A stretch of DNA of 64,000 nt, from contig NZ_KE136357.1 of the NCBI RefSeq assembly GCF_000406965.1, forward strand, positions 302,244-366,243. Direction: 5' to 3'. This DNA is from Enterococcus avium ATCC 14025. GTDB lineage: Bacteria > Bacillota > Bacilli > Lactobacillales > Enterococcaceae. Positions 43,107-51,721 of the stretch are shown one piece after another (position 1 is the stretch's first letter; the number at the start of each line of letters is the position of its first letter). Made by a program: the position numbers and the translations under genes. The notes beneath the pieces were generated by a model. It worked only from the letters and a program-made list of their open reading frames with translations. It searched no databases and had not been told where the DNA came from.

Positions 43107-43808
43107 ATGAAAAAAGCGAGTGAAATGACCGTTGAGGAACTGGGTGCGTATATTGATCAGTCCGTATTGAAGCCGGATTTTACGGAAGCAGAGATTCGAC
43201 AATACATTCAAGAGGGCATTGATTATCATTGCGCAACGGTTTGTGTAAACCCATCTTCTTTGGATATCGCAGCGGAGATGACAGAAGGAACCGATACCAA
43301 GATTTGTGTCGTTTGTGATTTTCCATTTGGGACGAGTACGACTGCCTCCAAAGTGTTGCAGGCAGAGACGTATTGTCAGCGAGGGGATATTTATGAGTTA
43401 GATATTGTCGCGAATTTTGGTTGGATTCGTAGTGGAAAATATGATGAAGTAACCAAAGAGCTGAAGATTATCGTGGAGACGTGTCATGCTCATGGGACAG
43501 CAGTGAAGGTTATTTTTGAAACGGATACATTAAATGAAGAACAAATTCGTCAAGCCTGCGAATGTGCGATTGCGGCGAATGCTGATTTTGTTAAAACAAG
43601 TACTGGCTTTATCACGGGTTATGAGAGTAAAGGAGCAACTAATGAAGTGATCCAGATCATGATGGACCAGTGCAAAGGTCGAATCAAGATCAAAGGAAGC
43701 GGTGGTATTCGTACGCGGGAGCATTTCTTAGAACTAATTGATATGGGGATTGACCGAATGGGTATCGGCTTCAAATCCACACCAGTCGTTTTAGGAATGG
43801 ATAATTAA
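43107..43808 (+). CDS. deoC: Deoxyribose-phosphate aldolase
   Basis: 233 residues from ATG 43107 with GGGAGGG upstream. Class I aldolase: IDQSVLKPDFT, the Schiff-base Lys in DFVKTSTGF, and the second Lys in IKGSGGIRT. It splits deoxyribose-5-phosphate to glyceraldehyde-3-phosphate and acetaldehyde. No other deo genes are adjacent. The next gene starts one base after the stop. Confidence 0.92.
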   Translation: MKKASEMTVEELGAYIDQSVLKPDFTEAEIRQYIQEGIDYHCATVCVNPSSLDIAAEMTEGTDTKICVVCDFPFGTSTTASKVLQAETYCQRGDIYELDIVANFGWIRSGKYDEVTKELKIIVETCHAHGTAVKVIFETDTLNEEQIRQACECAIAANADFVKTSTGFITGYESKGATNEVIQIMMDQCKGRIKIKGSGGIRTREHFLELIDMGIDRMGIGFKSTPVVLGMDN

Positions 43809-43809
43809 T

Positions 43810-44373
43810 ATGGAGAATAATCTACTTTTTGAAAAACGAGAAGACTTTCGAACGTGGCTCACGGAAAATGCGACAACCAGCGGCGGTGTATGGCTGGTTT
43901 TTGGTAAGACAAAGCAAGTCAAAAGTCTAAAAGCTGGGGAAGCATTGGAAGAAGCGCTATGTTTTGGCTGGATAGATGGGGTGATGAAAAAGGTTGATGA
44001 ACACTCTTATCTGAAATATTTTGCTACACGACGTAAAAATAGTAAATGGTCTGAAAAAAATAAAAAAGTCTTGGATAAACTGGAGCAGCAAGGCTTAATG
44101 ACAGATTTAGGTCGAGAAAAAATCGCAGAAGCAAAGCAAAATGGCCAGTGGGCGAATGCGACGAAGCCATCAGCGATTACAGATGAACAAATTGCGGAAG
44201 TAGCAGCGTTGTTGAAGAAAAATGCCGAGGCTTCAAAGAATTTTGAAAATATGCCGCCTTCGGTTAAGAAAACCTATACCCGAGCCTACTTAGATGCTAA
44301 AACTGAGGCTGGAAGAACCAAACGACTAGCCTGGATGATTGATCGATTAGAGAAAAACTTAAGACCAATGTAA
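43810..44373 (+). CDS. YdeI/OmdA family protein
   Basis: 187 residues. N-terminal YdeI-type domain (SGGVWLVFGKTKQ, EALCFGWIDGVMKKVDEHSYLKYFATRRKNSKWSEKN) and a C-terminal OmdA-type helical region (FENMPPSVKKTYTRAYLDAKTEAGRTKRLAWMID). Function is not established; homologues are called bacteriocin-protection or OmpD-associated proteins. It starts one base after deoC. Confidence 0.85.
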   Translation: MENNLLFEKREDFRTWLTENATTSGGVWLVFGKTKQVKSLKAGEALEEALCFGWIDGVMKKVDEHSYLKYFATRRKNSKWSEKNKKVLDKLEQQGLMTDLGREKIAEAKQNGQWANATKPSAITDEQIAEVAALLKKNAEASKNFENMPPSVKKTYTRAYLDAKTEAGRTKRLAWMIDRLEKNLRPM

Positions 44374-44374
44374 C

Positions 44375-44409
44375 GAAACGCTGGAATCTTAGTCTGATTC
44401 CGGCGTTTC
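44375..44409. terminator. Bidirectional terminator
   Basis: GAAACGC.GGAATC pairs with GATTCC.GCGTTTC, between convergent genes and overlapping the 3' codons of the oxidoreductase gene. Confidence 0.85.
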
Positions 44410-45498
44410 TTTGCGCTGAATATAAGTTGACAATTCTTTTTGGTAAACTTGCCAGTTCGCTTCACCTGTATTCAAATAGTGAGCCAATAAATAGCCAATA
44501 TACGGACCAGTTGTCAACCCAGAGGAGCCAAGCCCGCTAGCAACCAATAAATGATCATCCAATTGACCAAAAAAGGGGGCATAATCAGACGTATATGCGC
44601 GTGTCCCAACTCGATAATGAAAGGGTGTAGTTAATAATTTCTCAGGTTCTATGAGGAAATCCCGAGCACTATTCGTGAGTTGTTCAAAAGCTTCTGGTGT
44701 TTCTGACAAATCCCAAGCCGCTTCATTTTCATGTGTTGCGCCCAGTAAAATTTTTCCATTTAAGAAGGGGATCAAATCAGCTTCGCCATCTAACATGGCT
44801 ACCGGGAAATTTCCGCTAGAGTTAAAAGCCGTTTCAAATACTAAGAGCTGCCCCTTTTGTGGACGTAAATCGACTTGGTAGTTTAAAGGAGCTAATAATC
44901 CTTTTAAATGAGGGCCGACAGTTAAAATAATTTGATCAAAAGCTGCTTGGTTATTGCCATAGGTGAGGGACTGTATATTTGCTAACTGAACACGTTGAGA
45001 AATAAACTTAACGCCGCTGTCTTGCGCTAATTTACGCATTCGAATCAAATAGGCCTTTCCATCTAAGCGACCGCCACCGCTAATTTTAAGAGCTGGCAAG
45101 GGCTTTAGTAAGGGTAATTCTTGCTGTGTCTGTTCGCCAGTCAGCTGCTTGATCGTACCGATTTCTGGTGCGCTTTTTTTACGTTCTTCTGCCAATGCTC
45201 GTAGCTCTGCTATTTGCTTTTCGGGACGTAAAAGCAATGTTCCAGATTGCTGATAGATTGTATGATCTAGCTGGAAATCTTGGATCAATTTTGGAAAGAA
45301 AGCCGCACCATCTTTGGCTAATCGATACCACTGCTTATTTCGGCGTTTGGACAGCCAAGGAGAGATAATCCCTGCACTGGCTTTTGTTGCTTGTCCAGTA
45401 GGATCATCAAAAAGCGTTACTTGATATTTTTTTGGATCTAAATAATTTGCCAGTGTCATCCCAATGATGCCGCCGCCAATGATTGCGATTTTTTGCAT
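44389..45498 (-). CDS. FAD-dependent oxidoreductase (DAO family)
   Basis: 369 residues from ATG 45498. Dinucleotide motif IAIIGGGIIGMTLA at the N-terminus, a DAO-type substrate domain, and the C-terminal GLGSSGLTTGPYIG that closes the FAD site. Similar to glycine/D-amino acid oxidases and DadA-like dehydrogenases; the substrate cannot be told. Monocistronic. Confidence 0.88.
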   Translation of the reverse strand: MQKIAIIGGGIIGMTLANYLDPKKYQVTLFDDPTGQATKASAGIISPWLSKRRNKQWYRLAKDGAAFFPKLIQDFQLDHTIYQQSGTLLLRPEKQIAELRALAEERKKSAPEIGTIKQLTGEQTQQELPLLKPLPALKISGGGRLDGKAYLIRMRKLAQDSGVKFISQRVQLANIQSLTYGNNQAAFDQIILTVGPHLKGLLAPLNYQVDLRPQKGQLLVFETAFNSSGNFPVAMLDGEADLIPFLNGKILLGATHENEAAWDLSETPEAFEQLTNSARDFLIEPEKLLTTPFHYRVGTRAYTSDYAPFFGQLDDHLLVASGLGSSGLTTGPYIGYLLAHYLNTGEANWQVYQKELSTYIQRKETPESD

Positions 45499-45668
45499 AA
45501 GTTTCAATTCCTTTTTTTCTTAAAATTTATATAGTCAGTAAGATCATATCACTAGATTGAAAAAAATGCTTTTTAGATCATTGCTGGAAGAATAGTGATA
45601 GTTTAACGCTTTCATTGATTAATTTTACTGTTTTGAAAATATTTTTCGAAAATTCAAAAATATTTTAC

Positions 45669-45711
45669 TTTACCTGTCGTAGTAATTAGCGTACAATGAT
45701 TACAACGACAG
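45669..45711 (+). promoter_or_regulatory. Promoter within a large operator dyad (PadR autoregulation)
   Basis: TTTACC (45669-45674)-N17-TACAAT (45692-45697). The -10 box lies in the centre of a dyad whose arms CTGTCGTAGTAAT and ATTACAACGACAG match at 12 of 13 positions (45674-45711). Confidence 0.75.
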
Positions 45712-45737
45712 ATGAAGTAATTTCAGGAGGTGGCAAA

Positions 45738-46064
45738 ATGATTTCTAGCGATGGGATTCGCGGATACAATGATGTCATCATTTTGTCCGTACTTAAGGAT
45801 GGCGATTCCTACGGGTATGCTGTTTCCCAGAAAATTAGAGATGTAAGCGAAGAAATCTATGTCATCAAGGAGACGACACTGTATTCGGCGTTCAATCGTT
45901 TGGAGAAAAATGGCTATATCCATTCTTATCCTGGAGAAATTACCCATGGTAAAAAACGAACGTATTATCAGATTACAGATAAAGGAATGGCTTTTTTGGA
46001 AGAAAAGCGGGATGAATGGAAGCAAACCAAAAAAGTTGTGAACCGATTTATGAAAGAAGGGTAA
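45738..46064 (+). CDS. PadR-family transcriptional regulator
   Basis: 108 residues from ATG 45738 with GGAGGTGG upstream. Winged helix with LSVLKDGDSYGYAVSQKI, then ETTLYSAFNRLEKNGYIHSY and GKKRTYYQITDKG, the PadR signature. Short subfamily-2 size. It is followed four bases later by its membrane partner gene. A dyad over its promoter suggests autorepression. Confidence 0.92.
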   Translation: MISSDGIRGYNDVIILSVLKDGDSYGYAVSQKIRDVSEEIYVIKETTLYSAFNRLEKNGYIHSYPGEITHGKKRTYYQITDKGMAFLEEKRDEWKQTKKVVNRFMKEG

Positions 46065-46067
46065 AAA

Positions 46068-47012
46068 ATGGATACGATCAAAAATTATGTAGAGACATTA
46101 TTTCTTGAATTTCCAAAAACAAAAGAAGTCTTGCGAGCAAAACAAGAGATTTTAACAATAATGGAAGATCACTATTTAGCGTTAATAGATGAAGGAAAGA
46201 GCGAGCACGAAGCGATTGGTCAGGTAATCAGTGAGTTTGGCTCCGTTGATGAATTACGTGAAGAATTAGAATTTGCTTCTCGTGAAAAAGAACCGGAAAA
46301 TGGAATCAACGAAGACGAGATGTATCAGTATTTGACCGAACGTAAGAAAGATGCAATGGGTTTAAGCTTAGGGATCAGTGGTTGCCTGCTTGCGGTTGGA
46401 GCATTGATTGGATTGGGCATCCGTGGTTCTGAGATGATGGGATTTTTATTGTTTTTTGTTATGATCGCTATCAGTGTTGGGATTATTATTTATAATGGGA
46501 TGCAGTTTTCAAAAAATAATTCAGAATTAAATGATCGTTATATCCCGATTGACACGAATAAAGAGGCTCAAAAGTTGAAAAAGGGGTATCAAAAAAGCTT
46601 TCAAGTCAGCTTAGTATTTGGGATTTGTCTGTGTGTATTAAGTATCTCGCCGATTTTCTTTTTCCAAATGTTTACCTACGCGGAATACGGAATTCCCGTG
46701 ATGTTCTTCTTTTTGGCAATTGGGGTGTTTCTAATTATTTACGGCAGTATCAATTACAATAGCTTTGATAAATTTATTAAGGAAAAATACTTTATCGCTG
46801 ATGAAGATGAATTAGGCCCCAATGCGATGCAGGCAAAATATGGTGACTCAGCACGTACGAAGCATTTGCTTGAGAGAGTCTATTGGCCAATTGTTGTGAT
46901 GATCTACTTAGGTTGGTCGTTTTTGAGCGGGGCATGGGGTATGAGCTGGATGATCTTTGTAATGGCAGGAATTTTTTACAGTGTTTTGGAGGCCATTTTT
47001 GTAAAAAAGTAG
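46068..47012 (+). CDS. Membrane protein with N-terminal HAAS/DUF1700-like domain
   Basis: 314 residues. The first ~85 residues form the helical domain usual beside PadR regulators (NYVETLFLEFPKTKEVLRAK.., VISEFGSVDELREEL). Six helices follow in pairs with a central soluble loop. Such pairs often regulate permeases or lie in membrane-stress modules. The function here is unknown. Confidence 0.85.
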   Translation: MDTIKNYVETLFLEFPKTKEVLRAKQEILTIMEDHYLALIDEGKSEHEAIGQVISEFGSVDELREELEFASREKEPENGINEDEMYQYLTERKKDAMGLSLGISGCLLAVGALIGLGIRGSEMMGFLLFFVMIAISVGIIIYNGMQFSKNNSELNDRYIPIDTNKEAQKLKKGYQKSFQVSLVFGICLCVLSISPIFFFQMFTYAEYGIPVMFFFLAIGVFLIIYGSINYNSFDKFIKEKYFIADEDELGPNAMQAKYGDSARTKHLLERVYWPIVVMIYLGWSFLSGAWGMSWMIFVMAGIFYSVLEAIFVKK

Positions 47013-47030
47013 TATAAGATTTATACGTTG

Positions 47031-47075
47031 AAAGACGTTTTAGGCATAATTAAGATGCTTAGAACGTCTTTTTTA
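47031..47075 (+). terminator. Rho-independent terminator
   Basis: AAAGACGTT..CAT pairs with ATG..AACGTCTTT, followed by T residues. Confidence 0.82.
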
Positions 47076-47135
47076 TCTGTTTTATCAGTCAAAATCCTTT
47101 GGAAAATTTCTTATTAAATCCTCATCGGTTAATGA

Positions 47136-47183
47136 TTGACAAAAATCCAGAATAAACTTAAACTTAAAACGAACATATGTTTG
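47136..47183 (+). promoter_or_regulatory. SOS promoter with LexA/DinR box
   Basis: TTGACA (47136-47141)-N17-TAAACT, followed by CGAACATATGTTTG (47170-47183), which fits the Gram-positive LexA consensus CGAACRNRYGTTYC except at the last base. The box sits over the likely transcript start. Confidence 0.8.
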
Positions 47184-47204
47184 CTTTTTGAGGAGGTGGT
47201 TTTG

Positions 47205-48503
47205 ATGAATGTGTACGAAGGGGAGCCTGTCAGAGATGTTTTCTGTATGGACTCGAAAAGCTTTTATGCCAGTGTGGAGTGTATTGAGCATGACTTAGAT
47301 CCGTTGAATGATCTGCTAGTTGTAATGAGTGGGGATCGCGAGAATGAGGGGTTGGTTTTAGCAGCAAGCCCGATGGCGAAAAAAGTTTTAGGCATCAGTA
47401 ATGTTAGTCGGGGATTTGAAATTCCTAATCATCCCAAACTTCACATTGTACCGCCGCGGATGACACTCTATATTCAATATCACATGCGTATCCAAGAGAT
47501 TTTTCGTTCGTATATGGCAGAAGAAGACATTCATACCTACAGCATTGATGAACAATTTGGGGATTTGACCCATAGCTGGAAATTATTTGGCAAAAGTTCG
47601 GCGGAAGTCGGAAAGATGATTCAAAATGAAATTATTAAAAAAGTTGGTATTTATACTTCGTTAGGAATGGGAGACAATCCTTTATTAGCAAAAATCGCGA
47701 TGGATAATGAGGCAAAGCTTACTAAAGAGCGGTTTGCTCAATGGCATTATCAAGATGTGCCTGAGAAAATTTGGCCGCTTCGCTTAAGCGAATTCTGCGG
47801 AATCGGCAATCGGATGGAGCGTCGCTACCAAATGATGGGTATGTATACCATGGGTGATTTGGCTCATACCGACCCCTTTGTCTTGAAAAATCATTTTGGT
47901 GTGATGGGGATGCAGCATTATATGCATGCTTGGGGGATTGATCGTTCTGTTCTCTCGCAAAAGGATTTGTATCCTACTAAGGAAAAATCGATTGGCAACT
48001 CACAGGTTTTACCAAAAAATTATGCTCATAAAGGTGATATTCTAACTGTTATCGCTGAAATCTGCGAACAGGTTGCACAACGATTACGAAAGAACGATGT
48101 ATTAGGCGGTACACTGCATCTAGGAATTGCCTATGCGTATTTTGGCAGCGGAAAACGCGGAGGGTTTCATCATCAATCGAAAATTCCACCGACCTATCAA
48201 GCGCGCGAACTAACAAAAGTAGCTTTTGCGTTGTTTGAAAAATACTGGGATCATTCTGAAGTCCGTAATATTTCTATCACAGTTTCCTCTTTGCGACCAG
48301 CAGGGAATCTACAGTTAAATTTGTTCGAAGACCCGCAGCAAACGATCAAAGAAGAAAAAATTGATGAAGTTATTGCTCAAATACGCAGTCGTTATAAATT
48401 CAGCTCGATTGTGCGGGCACATTCGTTAAATGAAGGAGCTACAGCAATCAAACGAGCCGGTTTGGTTGGCGGTCATGCCGGTGGAATGGAAGGAATGGAT
48501 TAG
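47205..48503 (+). CDS. Y-family translesion DNA polymerase (UvrX/PolY2-like)
   Basis: 432 residues from ATG 47205 with GAGGAGGTGG upstream. Catalytic motifs FCMDSKSFYASVE and YSIDEQF carry the metal-binding acids. A little-finger-type C-terminal domain follows, with no obvious beta-clamp motif beyond NLQLNLFEDP, which is a good clamp-binding candidate. It matches UmuC-like polymerases of Firmicutes (YqjW, UvrX). The LexA box and the YolD-type gene two bases downstream make this an SOS mutagenesis pair. Confidence 0.92.
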   Translation: MNVYEGEPVRDVFCMDSKSFYASVECIEHDLDPLNDLLVVMSGDRENEGLVLAASPMAKKVLGISNVSRGFEIPNHPKLHIVPPRMTLYIQYHMRIQEIFRSYMAEEDIHTYSIDEQFGDLTHSWKLFGKSSAEVGKMIQNEIIKKVGIYTSLGMGDNPLLAKIAMDNEAKLTKERFAQWHYQDVPEKIWPLRLSEFCGIGNRMERRYQMMGMYTMGDLAHTDPFVLKNHFGVMGMQHYMHAWGIDRSVLSQKDLYPTKEKSIGNSQVLPKNYAHKGDILTVIAEICEQVAQRLRKNDVLGGTLHLGIAYAYFGSGKRGGFHHQSKIPPTYQARELTKVAFALFEKYWDHSEVRNISITVSSLRPAGNLQLNLFEDPQQTIKEEKIDEVIAQIRSRYKFSSIVRAHSLNEGATAIKRAGLVGGHAGGMEGMD

Positions 48504-48505
48504 GG

Positions 48506-48925
48506 ATGATTTATGATGATGAAAGTGCCGAAAGATTATTTATGGAGGCAAAGCAGGTTTATCAGGATCGTGGAATGATAAAATGGATCGGTTTTTATCT
48601 TTCTGATCATACCGCCGTACTGAATAAAGAGTCGAAAGAACGGAACCACATCAATAGTGAAAAAGAACCAATGTCTTTAGAAGAAATCGGGGCAGTTTTG
48701 CAGCAGGCATATTTGCAAAATAAACGAATCGCTATCCAGCTGGAGGCTCTAGATGATGAAGGAAACTATTTAGATGATTTGGTAGGCAGGCTTATTGGAC
48801 AAAGAGAAGAACAAATTTATTTAAAAGAAGAGGAACGAGGCGCAATTCATTTGACGATTGAGCAAATTCATCATGTTGAGATTTTAGGTCCGAAAAAAAT
48901 TCTTAATCAGAAGATTACAAAGTAA
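48506..48925 (+). CDS. YolD-like protein
   Basis: 139 residues. YolD-family core (IGAVLQQAYLQNKRIAIQLEALDDEGNYLDDLVGRLIGQREEQIYLKE compressed here to its central part). It starts two bases after the polymerase stop. YolD-type genes regularly follow Y-family polymerases in Bacillus (YqjX, YozL) and may modulate them. Function not established. Confidence 0.85.
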   Translation: MIYDDESAERLFMEAKQVYQDRGMIKWIGFYLSDHTAVLNKESKERNHINSEKEPMSLEEIGAVLQQAYLQNKRIAIQLEALDDEGNYLDDLVGRLIGQREEQIYLKEEERGAIHLTIEQIHHVEILGPKKILNQKITK

Positions 48926-48930
48926 GAAGT

Positions 48931-48963
48931 AAAGCCATGACGAGAAATCGTCATGGCTTTTTC
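48931..48963. terminator. Bidirectional terminator
   Basis: AAAGCCATGACG pairs with CGTCATGGCTTT, followed by T residues, between convergent genes. Confidence 0.92.
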
Positions 48964-48972
48964 GGAAAATAG

Positions 48973-49542
48973 TTAGAATAATTTGATTTCGTTTAACGGC
49001 CAGAAACGTACAACCACTTTTCCTTGGATCAAGGATTTGTCAACGAAGCCGAAAATTCGGCTGTCTTTAGAAATCAAGCGATTGTCTCCTAAAACGAAAT
49101 ACTGATTCTTTGGAACAGTTACTTCAAAATCGTTGGTAAAACTGTCAGCATTAGCTGCTTGTTCCTGAAACGCAGTATTATAGGAATATTCCTCATTAAG
49201 CTTGTCCTTTTTGAACTTTTTCTTAAATTCATCAAGATATGGTTCGGCGTATTCTTTGCCGTTGATTGTAAGTACATTGTTTTTCATCTGCACATGATCT
49301 CCAGGTAAGCCGATGATTCGCTTTACTACATACATATTTTGATTGTCTGGTTCCTTCGTAGTGATGATATCCTGTCGATCTAGATTAGATATTTTTGATG
49401 TGACTAGACGCTGCTTGTCGTGAAGCGTTGGGTCCATCGAATGTCCTTCAACCTTTACCGGAGAGAAAACAAACATCCTGGCTAAAAATATCAATGCTAT
49501 GATAATGACTACAGGAAGCCATTCCTTGATTATTTTATTCAA
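48973..49542 (-). CDS. lepB: Signal peptidase I
   Basis: 189 residues from TTG 49542, five bases after GAGGTGA; ATG 49572 has no such site. One N-terminal membrane anchor (WLPVVIIIALIFLARMFVF), the catalytic Ser in EGHSMDPTL, the catalytic Lys in YVVKRIIGLPGD, and box E GDNRLISKDSR. Standard Gram-positive SipS type, removing Sec signal peptides at the outer membrane face. Monocistronic. Confidence 0.93.
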   Translation of the reverse strand: MNKIIKEWLPVVIIIALIFLARMFVFSPVKVEGHSMDPTLHDKQRLVTSKISNLDRQDIITTKEPDNQNMYVVKRIIGLPGDHVQMKNNVLTINGKEYAEPYLDEFKKKFKKDKLNEEYSYNTAFQEQAANADSFTNDFEVTVPKNQYFVLGDNRLISKDSRIFGFVDKSLIQGKVVVRFWPLNEIKLF

Positions 49543-49732
49543 TAGATTCACCTCATTGCTAAATTTTATCATTCTTCAAAACAAAAAGCTCTTATTTGCT
49601 TCTAATATAAGAAAAAGGCGATTGAGGGTAGAGATTTTTGTATGAATATGGGAAACTGTAATCATGCTGAATGAGGAAAGAGGTAGCTGTAAATTTTAAG
49701 CATTAGAAGAATGATCTATGGTGTAATTCCAT

Positions 49733-49902
49733 TACTTTAAAATGAACAAGGATGTCAGTTCTGCTTTTTGCAGTGTCTAAGAATGCAAGAGAAAAATGCG
49801 CTTCTGAGGATGATCACAAATGAGCAGTTTAGCAGAATGATATACGGCGAGAAACTGAAATTAATTTTTGATAAAAAATTAATACTTTAAAATGAACAAG
49901 GA
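49733..49902 (+). repeat. Repeat element B: 130-bp insert flanked by a 20-bp direct repeat
   Basis: Copies of TACTTTAAAATGAACAAGGA lie at 49733-49752 and 49883-49902, the second supplying the AAGGA of the Qnr-like gene. The 130 bp between (49753-49882) begins TGTCAGTTCTGCTTTTTGCA and contains AGCAGAATGATATACGGCGA. TCAGTTCTGCT pairs with AGCAGAATGA, leaving one bulged G, as in element A with different bases. The rest of the gap (49573-49732) holds nothing I can name. Confidence 0.75.
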
Positions 49903-49910
49903 GCAAGACA

Positions 49911-50546
49911 ATGAAAAAGAATTATCCTGCACCACCGATTTTACCGAAAAATTTCTCTGAGGATTTTTACTTGGAAGATGAAGCAACCATTGAGGATGTC
50001 CATGGCACGGATTTTGATTATAGTTATTTAACCTGTGAAAATTTAGTGTTACGTCGTTCGATTTTAGAGAAAATCACGATGCAGCGGACTAAATTATATC
50101 GATTTGAAGCGAGTAATGTAATTTTTAAGAATTGTGATTTCTCAAATCTGGAATGGATCGGTGGCAGCTTTCATCAGGTTATTTTTGAAAGCTGTAAATT
50201 GACTGGTTGTAATTTCGCAGAGAGTTATTTAAGGGATTGTCAGTTCAAGGATTGTGTGATTAACTTCGGCTCATATAGTGCGACGAATTTAAAAAATGTC
50301 ACCTTTGAAAATTGTCAAATGACGGACAGCGAATTCTTTGAAGTGACTTGGAAGCATTTATTCTTGTTCAATAATGAATTGGATAATAGCAACTGGATGC
50401 GGACAAAACTATCTGGATTGGATCTTACTACGAATCAATTTAGCAAGATAGCTTTTTCGATGGAGCATCTGAAAGGATTGAAAGTGAATTCTTATCAAGC
50501 TATGACCATTGCGGCTGGATTAGGTTTACAAATTGAGGAGGCTTAG
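49911..50546 (+). CDS. Qnr-like pentapeptide repeat protein
   Basis: 211 residues, AAGGA eight bases before the ATG. Tandem pentapeptide repeats (A/C/S-D/N-L/F-X-X) run from about 30 to 185, e.g. CDFSNLEWIGGSFHQ, CKLTGCNFAESYLRDCQFKDC, forming a right-handed square helix. Length and layout match the chromosomal Qnr-like proteins of enterococci (EfsQnr type), which mimic DNA and protect topoisomerases from quinolones. Whether this one confers resistance is not readable from sequence. It is next to a hydrolase gene with no gap. Confidence 0.85.
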   Translation: MKKNYPAPPILPKNFSEDFYLEDEATIEDVHGTDFDYSYLTCENLVLRRSILEKITMQRTKLYRFEASNVIFKNCDFSNLEWIGGSFHQVIFESCKLTGCNFAESYLRDCQFKDCVINFGSYSATNLKNVTFENCQMTDSEFFEVTWKHLFLFNNELDNSNWMRTKLSGLDLTTNQFSKIAFSMEHLKGLKVNSYQAMTIAAGLGLQIEEA

Positions 50547-51242
50547 ATGAAAAGAGAAAAAAAGAATATCCAAAAGATTCCGGTTATTTGTTGGGGAGAA
50601 CCAAGCGATGAGATAATCTTAGCATTTCACGGCGATCAATCTCATAAGGAAGATACCGTCATTCAATTGTTGGCTGAAACTGCCACACAAAATGGATATC
50701 AAGTTTGGAGCTTTGATCTGCCAGAACACGGCGACCGAAAGGGAGTTGACTATGCGTTAAACCCGCAAAATGTTGCAGCCGATGTGAATAAAATTTTGCA
50801 TGAACTGGAAGAGCAAACAAAAACATTTTCGTTATTTGGCTGCAGTATAGGGGCCTATTTTGGTATGTTAGCGTGTCAAAATAAACCGATCGAACACAGT
50901 CTCTTCCTATCACCAATCGTTGATATGCAGGAATTGATCGAAAATATGCTGCTTTGGTCGGGATTAACCAAAGCCGATCTGCAACGGGAAAAGATTATCG
51001 AAACGCCGATCAAGACACTGGAATGGGACTACTATAAGTATGTTGTTGAGCATCCGATTAATTGGACAGCTCCAACAAAAATTCTTTATGGCAGCAAAGA
51101 TAATCTGACCTCAAGAGCAACGATTGAAAAGTTCTCTGAAACACCCAATAGTTCATTAACTGTTTTTAACGAAGGAGAGCATTTCTTCCATACGACAAAG
51201 CAGTTGCAGGTTTATCAGGAATGGTTGAAAAAGAGTATTTAA
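50547..51242 (+). CDS. Alpha/beta hydrolase
   Basis: 231 residues; AGGAGG lies at the end of the previous gene. HGD oxyanion strand (LAFHGDQ), SFDLPEHGDR, nucleophile elbow GCSIGAY with the catalytic Ser, an Asp in YGSKDNLTSR, and the His in EGEHFFH. Complete catalytic triad. Substrate unknown. It ends at a terminator that was later used as an intron target. Confidence 0.88.
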   Translation: MKREKKNIQKIPVICWGEPSDEIILAFHGDQSHKEDTVIQLLAETATQNGYQVWSFDLPEHGDRKGVDYALNPQNVAADVNKILHELEEQTKTFSLFGCSIGAYFGMLACQNKPIEHSLFLSPIVDMQELIENMLLWSGLTKADLQREKIIETPIKTLEWDYYKYVVEHPINWTAPTKILYGSKDNLTSRATIEKFSETPNSSLTVFNEGEHFFHTTKQLQVYQEWLKKSI

Positions 51243-51245
51243 AAG

Positions 51246-51282
51246 AAGTATCCTAGTTAATTTTAGCTAGGATACTTTTTTT
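51246..51282 (+). terminator. Rho-independent terminator (intron target)
   Basis: AAGTATCCTAG pairs with CTAGGATACTT, then a T run. The group II intron begins four bases after the run. Confidence 0.93.
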
Positions 51283-51721
51283 CGATGTGCGCCCTGCATG
51301 GGTGAAAACTTGGTGGTGAAAGTCCACTACAGGCTTGGCAGTAGGAACTGTTAGCGAAAGACAAGGCGGCAATCGTGAGGCTGTGGCTGAAGGAAGTCGG
51401 ACGCAAACTCCTGAACTGACGAACAGAAACTAGATACAAGGCTGAATTAGGTCGGATAAGTCTTCATCACAAGACAAAGTCCAATACTGCCCGAAACCTA
51501 TACAGTAAATCTAGCAGTTACATGGGAGGAAAGTTTTCACTCTTACCGGGGGAGATCTCATGAGGGTGTTGTGGGCGTTGAATGAAAACAAACCAGCACA
51601 ACGATCATGGCGACATGATGGTGAATCATGAGAAGTCAGCCGAGGTCATAGTAGTAACGACACTGACTGTTACGAAGGACTGAACAATAAGAATCTTGAA
51701 TAATTTAGGAGGTGTGAGAAG

